From: Candidatus Intricatilinea gracilis
GTDB lineage: Bacteria > Pseudomonadota > Gammaproteobacteria > Burkholderiales > Burkholderiaceae_C
Direction of reading: 5' to 3'
Length of the DNA: 64,000 bases
Assembly: GCA_016702605.1 (NCBI GenBank)
Contig: JADJDQ010000002.1
Span: 207,001-271,000 of the forward strand
Shown: positions 34,057 to 46,377 of the stretch, in pieces
Layout of the letters: each line of letters opens with the position of its first letter
Numbering within the stretch: the stretch's first letter is position 1
Notes under the pieces: generated by a model
What the model saw: only the letters and a program-made list of their open reading frames with translations
Told to the model about the DNA's origin: nothing
Databases searched by the model: none
Program-made: the position numbers and the translations under genes

Positions 34057-34466
34057 ACGACGACGCGGTGTTGCTCGACACCGGCGTGCTGGCCGCATTG
34101 CTGGACCGCAACGACGCATGGCACCACCGCGCCACCATCTGGATGGGCGCCTTCCATGGCCGTCTGCATACGGTCGAGGCAGTGCTGGTCGAGACGGCGT
34201 TTTTCCTGTCCGCCCGCCAGCGCGCCCAACTGGCCGAACTGGCCGCCGGCCCGACCTTGACGCTGCATCACCCTGACGCGGCAGGACTCAGCCGCATCGC
34301 GCAGTTGCTGAGCAAGTACGCCGACCAGGACCCGGACTGGGCCGACGCCGCCCTGATCTGGCTCGCCGAAAGCGCCGGCATCGACCGCATTGCGACGGTG
34401 GACCAACGCGACTTCGGGGTCTACCGCATCCAGGGCCGGCGCAAGTTCCGGCTCGAACTGATCTGA
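34053..34466 (+). CDS. PIN-domain toxin (VapC-like)
   Basis: 137 residues with the four acidic positions of PIN ribonucleases: VLLDTGVLAALLDRND, TVEAVLVETAF, PDWADAALIWLAE and IATVDQRDF. It probably cleaves tRNA or rRNA when free of its antitoxin. The pair lies inside the 6.9-kb insertion that separates ureC from ureE. Confidence 0.88.
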   Translation: MNDDAVLLDTGVLAALLDRNDAWHHRATIWMGAFHGRLHTVEAVLVETAFFLSARQRAQLAELAAGPTLTLHHPDAAGLSRIAQLLSKYADQDPDWADAALIWLAESAGIDRIATVDQRDFGVYRIQGRRKFRLELI

Positions 34467-34499
34467 ACCCGTCGGAACCCAGTCTCACGATCACCCGCC

Positions 34500-35153
34500 A
34501 TGGACCAACTGCTGCCTCCCCTGCCCCTGCTGCTGGCCTTTCTCGGCGCCAGCCTGGCGTTGGCCCTCACGCCCGGCCCGGGGGTGCTCTACATCGTGGC
34601 GCGCACGTTGGCGCAGGGGCGGGCCAGCGGCCTGGCGTCGGTGGCGGGCGTGGGCTTGGGCAACTTCGCCAATGCCTTGCTGGCCGCCTTTGGTGTGGCC
34701 GCCCTGCTGGCGGTGTCGGCGCTGGCTTTCGAGGCGTTGAAGTGGGCCGGCGCCCTGTACCTGATCTGGCTGGGCTTGCAGCAATGGCGCTCGGCGGCAA
34801 CCCTGCCGGCGCTCGACACGGCGACGGTGCAGATCGCCCCCGCCAGCACCTCCCGGACCTTGCGCGAAGGCATCGTGGTCTCGCTGCTCAACCCCAAGAC
34901 CACGCTGTTCTTTGCCGCGTTCCTGCCGCAGTTCATCAGCGCCAGCGGCCTGGGCGCCATGGCCCAGAGCGTGACTCTCAGTGCCCTGTTCGTCGCCATC
35001 GCCGCCTGCACCGACAGCGCCTACGTGCTGCTGGCCGCCTGGGTGGCGCCCCGCCTCACGCGGGCCCGCGGCGCGCAGCGCTGGGGCAAACGGGCGGCGG
35101 GCAGCGCCTTCATCGGGCTGGGGCTGTTGACGGCGCTGAGCGGTCGGCGTTGA
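34500..35153 (+). CDS. LysE/RhtB-family amino-acid exporter
   Basis: 217 residues with about six membrane helices. Family signatures: ALALTPGPGVLYIVARTLAQG, KWAGALYLIWLGLQQWRS, GIVVSLLNPKTTLFFAAFLPQF. Exports amino acids or related metabolites; substrate not readable. Single gene, convergent with the Bug protein gene; a short stem (GCTCGG / CCGAGC, about 35182-35203) between them may be a shared terminator. Confidence 0.92.
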   Translation: MDQLLPPLPLLLAFLGASLALALTPGPGVLYIVARTLAQGRASGLASVAGVGLGNFANALLAAFGVAALLAVSALAFEALKWAGALYLIWLGLQQWRSAATLPALDTATVQIAPASTSRTLREGIVVSLLNPKTTLFFAAFLPQFISASGLGAMAQSVTLSALFVAIAACTDSAYVLLAAWVAPRLTRARGAQRWGKRAAGSAFIGLGLLTALSGRR

Positions 35154-35216
35154 GGATGCCGGGCCGGCCGGCCACCCCGCGCTCGGGCAGACCGACCGAG
35201 CGGCCCGCGTGCGACC

Positions 35217-36207
35217 TCACTGCTGTTGGATCTTCGCCTCGCGGATCGCCTTTTCCCACTTGAGCGGTTTCGGCGCGGTTGCGCCGGGCCAGGTCGTCGG
35301 GCGTGCCGGGTTCGACGCTGAAACCGTTGGCGGCGAACTTGTCGAGCACGTCCTTGCTCGACGCTGCCGCGTTGACGGCCTGGTTGAGCTTGGCGACCAC
35401 GTCGGCGGGTGTTCCGGCCGGCGCAAAGACGGCAAAGTAGGCAATCAGCTCGTAGTCCGTGAGGCCCAGCGCCTCGTTGACGGTGGGCAGTTCTGGCACG
35501 GCGGCGGCGCGTTTGGTGGACGTCACGGCCAGACCGCGGATCTTGCCGGCCTTGTGTTGCGGCACGGTCACGGCGAAGTCGGCGGTGAACACCATCACCT
35601 GGCCACCGATCAGGTCGGTCATGGCGGCGGGGCCCGACTTGTACGGCACCATGTTGAACTTCAGGCCAGCGACGCTGGCCAGCATCTCGGACGACACCTG
35701 CTGCGACGTGCTGGCGTAGGCCACGCTGGTTTCACCCGGCTTGGCCTTGGACAGGGCGACCAGGTCCTTGAGCGACTTGGCCGGCACATCGTTGTTGACC
35801 GCCACCATCAGCGGCACCGAGCCGATGTAGGCCACCGGCGTGAAGTCCTTGTCCTGGTCGTAGGGCAGCTTCTTCATCAGGAACTTGAGCGCCGCATTGG
35901 TGCTGTTGGTGCCGATGAGGATGGTGTAGCCGTCGGCCGGCGCCTTGGCCACGATGTCGGCGCCCAACATGCCGCTGGCGCCGGGTTTGTTGTCGACCAC
36001 CACCGGCTGGCCGAGCTGGGCTTGCATCTTCTCGGCAAAGGCGCGGCCGATCTGGTCGGTGGCGCTGCCTGCGGCAAACGGCACGACGGCGCGGATCGGC
36101 TTGGCCGGCCAGGCCTGGGCCCAGGCTGAGCCGGCGCAGCCCACGGCGGCAAACAGGGCTGCGGCGGCCAGCAGGCTGCGACGGTGGGACGTGAATCGGT
36201 AGGACAT
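35217..36207 (-). CDS. Bug/TctC-type solute-binding protein, frameshifted near its end
   Basis: About 330 residues if read correctly. Signal peptide ends SAWA; mature WPAKPIRAVVPFAAGSATDQIGR, LGQPVVVDNKPGASGMLGADIVAKAPADGYT and YKSGPAAMTDLIGGQV are typical of Bug tripartite-tricarboxylate receptors. After DDLARRNRAET the frame runs on as non-homologous sequence to 35110 across the lysE end; the frame shifted by one base instead gives LKWEKAIREAKIQQQ and a stop at 35217, the normal Bug C-terminus. One extra base near 35271 explains this. Located beside atuA-type genes, so its ligand may belong to that pathway. Confidence 0.85.
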
Positions 36208-36377
36208 GGATGAAATCTCCTCGTTGAAACGTGGTGGGATCGCTTGATCGGTCGTTGGACTGGTCGTTGAAGAGCTGCGGGGGAGGCGGGTCCGACGAGC
36301 GGGTCTTGGTGCCGGCGTGGTCGAGGCCGCCTTCTTGCCACAAGTGGGGGCCGACGATACACAGCGGGCGGCGCGAA

Positions 36378-36689
36378 TCAGTCGGGGTTGACCTCGATAT
36401 CCAGCATCGCCTGGGCCAGCGTCTTGCCATGGGCGTCGAGCGCCAGGGAACGTGTCACGCCACCGGCCAGCGCCTCGTGCATCACGAAATGCAGCGCGCC
36501 GAGTTGCGGCAGGGTGTAGCGCAACACCTCACCACACACCACACCGGCGTAGTGCGTGCGCACCCGCTCGGGCGTGAGCGCGCGCTCGAGCAGCGGATAG
36601 TCGGCCGCGTCGAGTGCAATCACACTCAAGGTGGCCAGATTGCCCTTGTCGCCCGAGCGGGCGATGGCGATGTCGTGCAGGCGGGTCAT
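36378..36689 (-). CDS. AtuA-associated small protein (ferredoxin-like fold)
   Basis: 103 residues matching the small domain that follows AtuA, either fused or as a separate gene: LHDIAIARSGDKGNLATLSVIA, YAGVVCGEVLRYTLPQLGALHFVMHEALAGGVTRSLALDAHGK-like blocks. I use the ATG at 36689 because GGGAGG lies 8 nt upstream, rather than a GTG at 36767 that overlaps the atuA stop. Confidence 0.85.
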   Translation of the reverse strand: MTRLHDIAIARSGDKGNLATLSVIALDAADYPLLERALTPERVRTHYAGVVCGEVLRYTLPQLGALHFVMHEALAGGVTRSLALDAHGKTLAQAMLDIEVNPD

Positions 36690-36759
36690 GTGGCAATCCT
36701 CCCGTGGCGAGCGACGCGGGCGAAGCTGCAGCTCGAACGGCGCACCTCGGGGCGGCAAC

Positions 36760-38136
36760 TCATGCACCCGTCTCCAGCAGCTCGACCTGTGGCGACACAG
36801 CGCTGCGTGGCACCAGCACCGACGCGGCGGCGATCACCTCGCGCACCGTTTGAGTCACCCCGCCACCACCGGCCGGGCCGTTGAGGTACAGCGCCTCCAC
36901 CTCCTGGCCGATGAGCTGGGCCTGGTCCGGCGAGCCACAGCGCAGCGCCAGGCGCAGACGCACTTCGTAGGGCTCCCGGTCGCCGCCGAGCCTTGGGCCG
37001 TGCATGGCGTCGACACCGACCAGTTCGGCGCGCCGCTCCAGGTCGCCCAACCCCAGGCGATCCAGGCGCTTCGCGAGCACCTGCAGCGCCAACTCGCCCC
37101 GGGCACGTGCCCCAGGGCCGGCGTACGAGATCTGGCCTTCACCGATCCAGCCGTCGCGGTAGGCCACAGTGGCTTTCAGCATCTCGGGCCGTGGGCTGCC
37201 ACCGGCGCCGGTGGCCGACACGCGGTCGGCACCCAGCTCGGTGAAACACACCTGCGAAAAGTCGGCCACCACGTCGGGCTGCAGATAACGCGCCGGGTCA
37301 CCCAGCTCGTAGAGCAGCTGGGCCGTGCACGTCAGCCTGTCGACCCGCCCGCCGGTGCCCGCCAGTTTGGTGATCACTGCCAGACCCTGGGCATCGACCT
37401 CGGCGAGGGGGAAACCCACGTCGTGCAGACCCGGCACGTCGAAGTGCCCCGGGTCGGCGATGTAGCCACCACTCACCTGCGCCGCACACTCCAGCAAGTG
37501 CCCCACCAGCAGGCCCCGGCCGAGCAGCGGCCAGTCGTCGGCCCGCCAGCCAAAGTGATACATCAGCGGCGCCAGAAATAGAGCGGGGTCGGCCACACGG
37601 CCGGTGATGACGATCTTGGCGCCGGGGCGAGCGGCCGCCGCGTCCAGCGCCTGCAAGGCCGGCAGCAGCGCGTCGGCGCCGAGGTAGGCATTGGCCGAGA
37701 CCAGTTCACCCAGTTCACACGCGTGGGTCTGGCCCTGCGGCCCGGCTTCCATCAACGGCGGATTGTTGGCTGACACCCAGGGCAGGACGTCGTCTCCGGT
37801 GACCACAGCCACGCGCGCCGGCAGACCCAGCGCTTGCGCCACTCGCAACACCGCAGCACCACCAGCCTGCGGATTGGCCGCGCCCATGTTGGTGATGACG
37901 GTGACGCCGTGCCTGGCACAGGCCGGCAGCACTGCCCTCATGCGCGTTTCGAGCAGCGGGTCGTAGCCATGCGCCGGGTTGCGGCTGCGCCGCAGTTGCG
38001 CCAGCGCGATGGTGCGTTCGGCCAGGCACTCGAACACCAGCGCGTCGATGCGGCCGCTGTCGGCCAGCGCCACGGCCGGGTCGATGCGGTCGCCCGAATA
38101 ACCTGCGCCAGCGCCGATGCGGAAAGGTTGTGCCAT
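36760..38136 (-). CDS. AtuA-family protein (DUF1446)
   Basis: 458 residues of the acyclic-terpene-utilisation AtuA family: RIGAGAGYSGDRIDPAVALADSG, DALVFECLAERTIA, GVTVITNMGAANPQAGG, KIVITGRVADPALFLAPL. The enzyme activity is not established. Forms a minus-strand unit with the small AtuA-associated gene and the Bug receptor, which suggests uptake and breakdown of a branched carboxylic compound. No other terpene genes are nearby. Confidence 0.88.
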   Translation of the reverse strand: MAQPFRIGAGAGYSGDRIDPAVALADSGRIDALVFECLAERTIALAQLRRSRNPAHGYDPLLETRMRAVLPACARHGVTVITNMGAANPQAGGAAVLRVAQALGLPARVAVVTGDDVLPWVSANNPPLMEAGPQGQTHACELGELVSANAYLGADALLPALQALDAAAARPGAKIVITGRVADPALFLAPLMYHFGWRADDWPLLGRGLLVGHLLECAAQVSGGYIADPGHFDVPGLHDVGFPLAEVDAQGLAVITKLAGTGGRVDRLTCTAQLLYELGDPARYLQPDVVADFSQVCFTELGADRVSATGAGGSPRPEMLKATVAYRDGWIGEGQISYAGPGARARGELALQVLAKRLDRLGLGDLERRAELVGVDAMHGPRLGGDREPYEVRLRLALRCGSPDQAQLIGQEVEALYLNGPAGGGGVTQTVREVIAAASVLVPRSAVSPQVELLETGA

Positions 38137-38271
38137 CGCATCCAGCTTCGCACGCAGCCAGGAGCGGCGCCAGTGGGGTAGTCCTCATCGAAGACACGGC
38201 GGCCGATCGCCGCCCGTCAGCACCGCGGCGCCCACTCACCGACAATGACAGGCAATCAACTGCCGCACACC

Positions 38272-39054
38272 ATGCTCACTGTCAACAAGCTCCTCCCCCA
38301 AGGCCAGGGCCTGGCCGCCGTGTTGCTGAGGCGCGCCGCCAGCGTCGAGCTCGACTGGGATGTGCGGCAGAAAAGCCGCTTCGAGGCCACCGACAGCCAG
38401 GGCCGGCAGATCGGCGTGTTCCTGGCGCGGGGCACCGTGGTGCGGGGCGGCGATGTGCTGGTGGCCGAGGACGGCAGCCTGATCCGCGTCACCGCCGCGC
38501 CGCAGGTGGTGCTGACGGTGCGCGCGTGCGCCCAGCACGGCTCACCGTTCGACCTGGTGCGCGCCGCCTATCACCTGGGCAACCGGCATGTGCAGCTCGA
38601 ACTGCAGCCGGACCACCTCAAGCTCGAACCCGACCACGTGTTGGCCGAGATGTTGCGCCAGATGCACCTGATCGTGAGTGAGGAGAGCACGGCCTTCGAG
38701 CCCGAAAGTGGTGCGTACGCCAGTGGCGGCCATGGCCCTGTACATGCGGGGCACGACCATGACCACCCTCATGCCCATGCACACGGGCCGGCAGGCGCCG
38801 CGCCGGCCAAGCCACGTGCGATCGCGATCCCGGTGCTGGCGGCACAGCCCCATGTCCATGGGCCAGGCTGCTCTCACGGCGATCACGACCACGGCCATGC
38901 GCACGGCCACGCTCACGGTCATGCGCACGACCACGCGCCTGTGCAGGCTGCAGCGCCGGCCCGCGAGCCCAGTCACGACCACGCCCACAGCCATGCCGAC
39001 AGCCCGCTCGCCGCGCCGACGCACCGGGGTCACAGCGGCCTGCACGAGCACTGA
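38272..39054 (+). CDS. ureE: Urease nickel metallochaperone UreE
   Basis: 260 residues: UreE N-domain (MLTVNKLLPQGQGLAAVLL, ATDSQGRQIGVFLARGTVVRGGDVLV), C-domain (AYHLGNRHVQLEL, EPDHVLAEMLRQMHL), then an unusually long tail rich in His and Asp (GHDHDHPHAHAHG, HGDHDHGHAHGHAHGHAHDH, SHDHAHSHAD) with about 35 histidines. Delivers nickel to the urease apoenzyme; the tail would store several nickel ions. ATG 38272 is the conserved start. The stop overlaps ureF (TGATG). Confidence 0.95.
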   Translation: MLTVNKLLPQGQGLAAVLLRRAASVELDWDVRQKSRFEATDSQGRQIGVFLARGTVVRGGDVLVAEDGSLIRVTAAPQVVLTVRACAQHGSPFDLVRAAYHLGNRHVQLELQPDHLKLEPDHVLAEMLRQMHLIVSEESTAFEPESGAYASGGHGPVHAGHDHDHPHAHAHGPAGAAPAKPRAIAIPVLAAQPHVHGPGCSHGDHDHGHAHGHAHGHAHDHAPVQAAAPAREPSHDHAHSHADSPLAAPTHRGHSGLHEH

Positions 39055-39950
39055 TGACGCCGCCCGTCGATCAGCCGGTCCCTCTCGCGAGCGATCGCTC
39101 TGTCGATCTCGGGGTAAATGGCGCGACGCATCAGCCGGCCGCGCCGGCGCTCAGTGCCACTGCCCTGCTCGAACTGATGTGGCTGGCCTCGCCGGCCTTG
39201 CCGGTGGGCGGCTTCAGTTATTCCGAGGGGTTGGAAGCAGCGGTCGAGGCTGGCCTGGTGACCGCCGAGGACCAGGCGCGCGACTGGTTGATCGCCCAGC
39301 TGCAGCTCGGCCTGGCCCGGTCCGACCTGGCCGTGGTGGCGCAGGCCATCCGCGCCTGGCGGGGTGAGGTCGCCGGGCAGACCGACGAGATCGGCCGAGC
39401 CACCGCCATCGACCACAGCCGAGCCGGCCAGGTCGACGTGGCGCGGATCACCGAACTCAACACCTGGGTGCGCCTGACGCGCGAGACCAGCGAGCTGCGC
39501 CAGCAGACCGAACAGATGGGCCGATCGTTGCTCGACTGGCTGCGCATCCAGGACCGCCAACCCAAACACGCGGCGCCGCGCGACGCGGATTCACCCTCAC
39601 CCGAGGCCGCGCCCGACGCCCGTCTGGCCGTGCTGGCCGCCCTGAAGCCCGCGCCGACCTGGCCGGTGGCCCATGCGCTGGCGCTGGCACGCAGCAGTGC
39701 GCCGCTGCGCGAGGCCTTGCTGGCGCACGGTTTCGGCTGGGTCGAGAACATGGTGCAAGCCGCCCTCAAGGCCGTGCCGCTGGGCCAGAGTTCGGGCCAG
39801 CGCATCCTGGCCGCACTCATCGCCGTGTTGCCGGACGCCGTCGACCAGGCCCTGCGCCTGGGTGACGACGAGCGCCAGTCGCACAGCCCCATGCTGGCCA
39901 TCCTGTCGGCCCGTCACGAGACGCAGTACTCGCGGCTGTTCCGCTCTTGA
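39054..39950 (+). CDS. ureF: Urease accessory protein UreF
   Basis: 298 residues: LLELMWLASPALPVGGFSYSEGLEAAVEAGLV is the family hallmark, followed by RETSELRQQTEQMGRSLLDWL, HALALARSSAPLREALLAHGFGWVENMVQAALKAVPLGQSSGQRIL, and a C-terminus ending SPMLAILSARHETQYSRLFRS. It assembles with UreD and UreG to gate nickel insertion. A Pro/Ala-rich insert (about 180-205) makes it longer than usual. UreG normally follows, but here an MFS gene does. Confidence 0.95.
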   Translation: MTPPVDQPVPLASDRSVDLGVNGATHQPAAPALSATALLELMWLASPALPVGGFSYSEGLEAAVEAGLVTAEDQARDWLIAQLQLGLARSDLAVVAQAIRAWRGEVAGQTDEIGRATAIDHSRAGQVDVARITELNTWVRLTRETSELRQQTEQMGRSLLDWLRIQDRQPKHAAPRDADSPSPEAAPDARLAVLAALKPAPTWPVAHALALARSSAPLREALLAHGFGWVENMVQAALKAVPLGQSSGQRILAALIAVLPDAVDQALRLGDDERQSHSPMLAILSARHETQYSRLFRS

Positions 39951-41227
39951 GCCGTCCACCCGACCCGGCGGCGCGCGGCGGTGTGGCCGAGCTGCTGGCC
40001 ATAAAGCCCTACCGGCTGTACTGGCTGACGCGCATCGCCACCCAGTTCGCCAGCCAGATGATGATGGTGGCGCTGGGCTGGCAGATGTACGAACTCACCA
40101 GCAGCGCCTGGGACCTGGGCCTGGTGGGGCTGGCGCAATTTGCACCTGCGTTGCTGATGACACTGCCGGCCGGCCACCTGGCCGACCGCTGGCACCGCGC
40201 CCACATCCTGTTCGGCAGCTGTGTGGCCGAAGCCTGTGTGGCCGCCGTCTTGCTGGCGGCCAGCCACGGCCACTGGGCCGGGCGCGAGCTGATCCTGGTG
40301 TTGTGCCTGGTGCTGGGCACGATCCGCGCGTTTCGCATGCCGGCCACGCAGGCCTTGCCCGCCTTGCTGGTGCCGCCCGAGATGTTGCCGCGCGCCGTGG
40401 CGTTCGGGTCCAGTGGCATGCAGCTGGCGCTCATCACCGGTCCGGCCATCGGCGGCCTGCTCTACGCCCTGGGCGCCGATGTGGTGTACGGCGTCTCCAC
40501 GCTGCTGATCGTGGTGTCGGCCGTGTCCACGCTGGGCATCCACCATGCGCCGCCGCCGCCCAACCCCGAGGCGGCGAGCTGGTCCACGGTGCTGGCGGGT
40601 GTGAACTTCCTGTGGAACCGGCCGGTGCTGCTGGGCGCCATGTCGCTGGACCTGTTCGCGGTGTTGTTCGGTGGTGCCACCGCCCTGTTGCCGATCTTCA
40701 CCAAGGACATCCTGCAGACCGGCAGCGTCGGCCTGGGGCTGCTGCGTGGTGCACCCGCCGTGGGTGCGTTGTTGTGTTCGGTCTGGCTCACGCGCCATCC
40801 ACCCACCCGCCGGGTCGGCCGCCAGCTCATCTGGGCGGTGGCGATCTACGGCCTGGCCATGCTGGCCTTTGCCTTGGGCGCCGGGGTGACCCCCACCTCA
40901 CTCGCGCTGGCGCTCGCACTGCTTGCGCTGGCCCTGTCGGGTGCCGCGGACATGGTGAGTGTGGTGATCCGCCAGACCCTGGTGCAGCTCGACACCCCGG
41001 ACAACATGCGTGGCCGTGTCAGCGCGGTGAACTCGGTCTTCATCGGCGCGAGCAACCAGCTGGGTGAGTTCGAATCGGGCGCCACCGCCGCCGTGCTCGG
41101 CCCGGTGGGCTCGGTGCTGCTGGGTGGCGTGGCCGTGCTGGCCATCGCCGGCCTGTGGACCCGCTTGTTCCCGACGCTGTGGCAGCGCGACCGGCTGAGG
41201 TCGGACGACACCGGCGCACTATCGTGA
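39947..41227 (+). CDS. MFS transporter (EntS-like)
   Basis: 426 residues with about 12 membrane helices; belongs to the MFS_3 group: YRLYWLTRIATQFASQMMMVALGWQMYE, LLMTLPAGHLADRWHR, LGTIRAFRMPATQALPALLVP, VRQTLVQLDTPDNMRGRVSAVNSVFIGASNQLGE. Exporter of unknown substrate. The TTG at 39947 overlapping the ureF stop gives the first conserved residues; a GTG at 39983 is possible. Apparently coupled to ureF, but a role in urea metabolism is not implied by sequence. Confidence 0.85.
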   Translation: MSRPPDPAARGGVAELLAIKPYRLYWLTRIATQFASQMMMVALGWQMYELTSSAWDLGLVGLAQFAPALLMTLPAGHLADRWHRAHILFGSCVAEACVAAVLLAASHGHWAGRELILVLCLVLGTIRAFRMPATQALPALLVPPEMLPRAVAFGSSGMQLALITGPAIGGLLYALGADVVYGVSTLLIVVSAVSTLGIHHAPPPPNPEAASWSTVLAGVNFLWNRPVLLGAMSLDLFAVLFGGATALLPIFTKDILQTGSVGLGLLRGAPAVGALLCSVWLTRHPPTRRVGRQLIWAVAIYGLAMLAFALGAGVTPTSLALALALLALALSGAADMVSVVIRQTLVQLDTPDNMRGRVSAVNSVFIGASNQLGEFESGATAAVLGPVGSVLLGGVAVLAIAGLWTRLFPTLWQRDRLRSDDTGALS

Positions 41228-41279
41228 TCGAGCCGCAGTTCCAGCGCGTCAGCAGGTGTGAAGAATCATTCGCGCCTGC

Positions 41280-41963
41280 TCACGGCGGCCAGGGATCGGT
41301 CGCGATCCGTGCGTAGACCATCTGGTCACACGGCTGGCCGCTGACGTCGATCTCGCATTGGCGCATGCGGCCTTCGTAGGCCAGACCGAGGGCATCGGCA
41401 AAGTGCTGCGACCGGGTATTGCGGGCGTCACACCAGGCCTCGATGCGGTGCAGGCCCCAGCCGTGTGCGGCTTTCATCAACGCCAGCGCGGCTTCGCGCA
41501 TCAGGCCGCGGCCACGTTGGGCGCTGTCACCCACGTAGCCGATCTGGCAACGTGGCACACGCCAGTCGAAGCTGTGCAGGTCGAGCAGGCCGATGTAACG
41601 CCCACGCAGCAGGCGCGAGCCGATCAGCCCGCTGGGCAGGCGCTCGAACGCCAGATACGACAGATAACCGCCCTGCGCCATGCCGGTGGCACTCTTGCGG
41701 CAAAACCGCCGTGCGCGCTCCAGATCCCAGTGGCCCTGGGCCCAGTCGATGAAGCCCAGGTCGGCGTGTGAGGTGAGCACGGCCTCTCGGAGCATGGGTG
41801 CATGGTCGACCCGGATCTGCTCGAGGTGGCAGTGTTCGGTGCTGAAGCTGGTGGGCGCCAGGGCCAGCAACTCGGCCGCGTCCAGGCGGTTGCCCTGCCC
41901 GGCAGACCGGCCGGCCGACGTGGGCACACTGCCACCTGGTGTGGAAGGCAGGCCGCTGCTCAC
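41280..41963 (-). CDS. GNAT-family N-acetyltransferase (RimJ/RimL type)
   Basis: 227 residues. Acetyl-CoA site region CQIGYVGDSAQRGRGLMREAALALMKAAH and C-terminal WCDARNTRSQHFADALGLAYEGRMR are typical of the RimJ/RimL group. Acceptor unknown. GTG start at 41963; the first 30 residues are low-complexity and the true start may be later. Convergent with the MFS gene and upstream of nothing co-oriented except secA, from which it is 66 bp downstream. Confidence 0.85.
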   Translation of the reverse strand: MSSGLPSTPGGSVPTSAGRSAGQGNRLDAAELLALAPTSFSTEHCHLEQIRVDHAPMLREAVLTSHADLGFIDWAQGHWDLERARRFCRKSATGMAQGGYLSYLAFERLPSGLIGSRLLRGRYIGLLDLHSFDWRVPRCQIGYVGDSAQRGRGLMREAALALMKAAHGWGLHRIEAWCDARNTRSQHFADALGLAYEGRMRQCEIDVSGQPCDQMVYARIATDPWPP

Positions 41964-42029
41964 CGGTGCAACCTCGGGCCTGCGGGCGACCTGGCAGCGC
42001 TCATGTCGGCAGGCGCGGCCCGACTTGCG

Positions 42030-44795
<2,766 letters not shown>

Positions 44796-45246
44796 GGCGA
44801 AACGCGGTCGTGAACAACGCTGCAGGCCGTGGCCGTCAGCATCGTGAAGCTGTCGAGGTGGGTGCTGGTCTTGGATTTGCAAGGCGGCCTGCACCCGCCG
44901 AGCTACCGCGTGTCTGCCCTTGGCCACAAGAGCTCCAGCTCTCGAGACCCCGGGACCGTGTGCAGCACCGGGCTGCACATCGACGTGCGTACTGGCAAAC
45001 ATGTGCCGGCACTCGCGAACCGGAGACCGGCGCCAGGCCGCCGACCACCATACGAAGAGACGTGTGGCGCCGGCTTTAACCTGTCGAGTTTATCAGGCGC
45101 TCGGGCCGCGACAGGGCCCTGCGATGCCGCCTGGGACAGATGGATCGCGGGCGTGGCGCCCTGCTCGCCGTGTCACCTCGCATCACGTGCCACGGACGCA
45201 GCAACAGGCAGTCACGTGGACTGACTGTTGCCCCATCACCCGCGGA
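44796..45246. other. Gene-free spacer upstream of secA
   Basis: 451 bp between the M23 peptidase stop and secA start. No supportable gene. It should contain the secA promoter; I found no convincing minus-35/minus-10 pair, stem-loop or leader peptide like secM. Confidence 0.5.
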
Positions 45247-46359
45247 TCAATGGGTATGAGCGCCGGCAGGTGCCGTGTCTCGTTCGGCGGCTGCCTCAGA
45301 GCGGCTCTGAGTCACCTTGCGACCTCGCGTGGTCGGACGGCTCTCGCTGAGTGCGGTGACCCGGTCGGGCCGTTCGCCGCGTTCGCTGCGCGACAGGAAA
45401 CGCTGCGGGTTCTGCGGCACCCCGTCAAGCAACACCTCGAAGTGCAGGTGCGGACCGGTCGATCGCCCGGTGCTGCCGACCAGGGCAATGAGCTGGCCAC
45501 GCTTGATCAGATCACCCGGCTTGACCAGGATCTTGGAGGTATGGGCATACCGGGTCGCCAGGCCATTGCCATGGTCGATCTCGACCAGTTGACCGTAGGC
45601 CGGATCGCCCGAGGCGCCACGCACGACACCACCAGCAGCAGCATGGATCGGTGTGCCGGTGTGAACCGGATAGTCAAGCCCGGTGTGCAGCGCGGGGCGA
45701 CCGTTGAACGGATCGATGCGAAAACCGAAGCCGGATCCGACCGGCCCTTCGACCGGCGCAATGCTCGGCACCACCAGGGCCTGCAGACGCCTCTCCAGCA
45801 GGCGGGATTCGATCAGCGTGAACACGTCGCTGTGACGATCGGCCTCGCTGTCCAGCATGGCCACCAGGTCGTTGAGTTGGTCGAAATTGAGTGAATCGGC
45901 CGGACGGTAGGGGCCGCCGCGGCCCGCACCTGCGTCGGCTGTCGCGTTGTCGCCCGTCTGGCTGACCTGGTTCTTGACGGGCCGTGCCGGGGCGCTGGGG
46001 GCATCGGATGCGCGAAGATCCTCGGGCTTCAGGCCCGCCAACCCCGAGACACGTTCTCCCATCGATTCGAGCCGCACCAGCTTGGCCTGCATCTCGCCGA
46101 CCCGGCGGGCCATGGCGTCGAGGTTCTCGCGCATGTAACGGTCACGTTGCTCGACTTCGTCGCGCATCACCAGACCCACCACCTGACCAACCACGGGCCA
46201 GCCTTCCTGGGCCGCCTTGATGAAGATGAAGTGATAGATCAGGCCCGACAAGCCGACCAGCAGCACCACCAGAAGGCTGACCACGGCAACGATCTGCGAC
46301 GTACGCAGGTGCAGCGAGCGCGATCGCGCCAAGCCGCCATGGGTGATCAGGATATCCAT
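45247..46359 (-). CDS. M23/LytM-domain peptidase, membrane-anchored
   Basis: 370 residues: N-terminal membrane helix (IVAVVSLLVVLLVGLSGLIYHF), a coiled-coil (VMRDEVEQRDRYMRENLDAMARRVGEMQAKLVRLES), then the LytM metallopeptidase domain with HTGLDYP, IHAAAGGVV, DHGNGLATRYAHTS and PHLHFEV, so zinc ligands are present. Probably cleaves peptidoglycan cross-links or activates amidases. It diverges from the DciA-like gene with only 18 bp between starts. Confidence 0.9.
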   Translation of the reverse strand: MDILITHGGLARSRSLHLRTSQIVAVVSLLVVLLVGLSGLIYHFIFIKAAQEGWPVVGQVVGLVMRDEVEQRDRYMRENLDAMARRVGEMQAKLVRLESMGERVSGLAGLKPEDLRASDAPSAPARPVKNQVSQTGDNATADAGAGRGGPYRPADSLNFDQLNDLVAMLDSEADRHSDVFTLIESRLLERRLQALVVPSIAPVEGPVGSGFGFRIDPFNGRPALHTGLDYPVHTGTPIHAAAGGVVRGASGDPAYGQLVEIDHGNGLATRYAHTSKILVKPGDLIKRGQLIALVGSTGRSTGPHLHFEVLLDGVPQNPQRFLSRSERGERPDRVTALSESRPTTRGRKVTQSRSEAAAERDTAPAGAHTH

Positions 46360-46377
46360 CGTCGCTAAACTCCTTGC

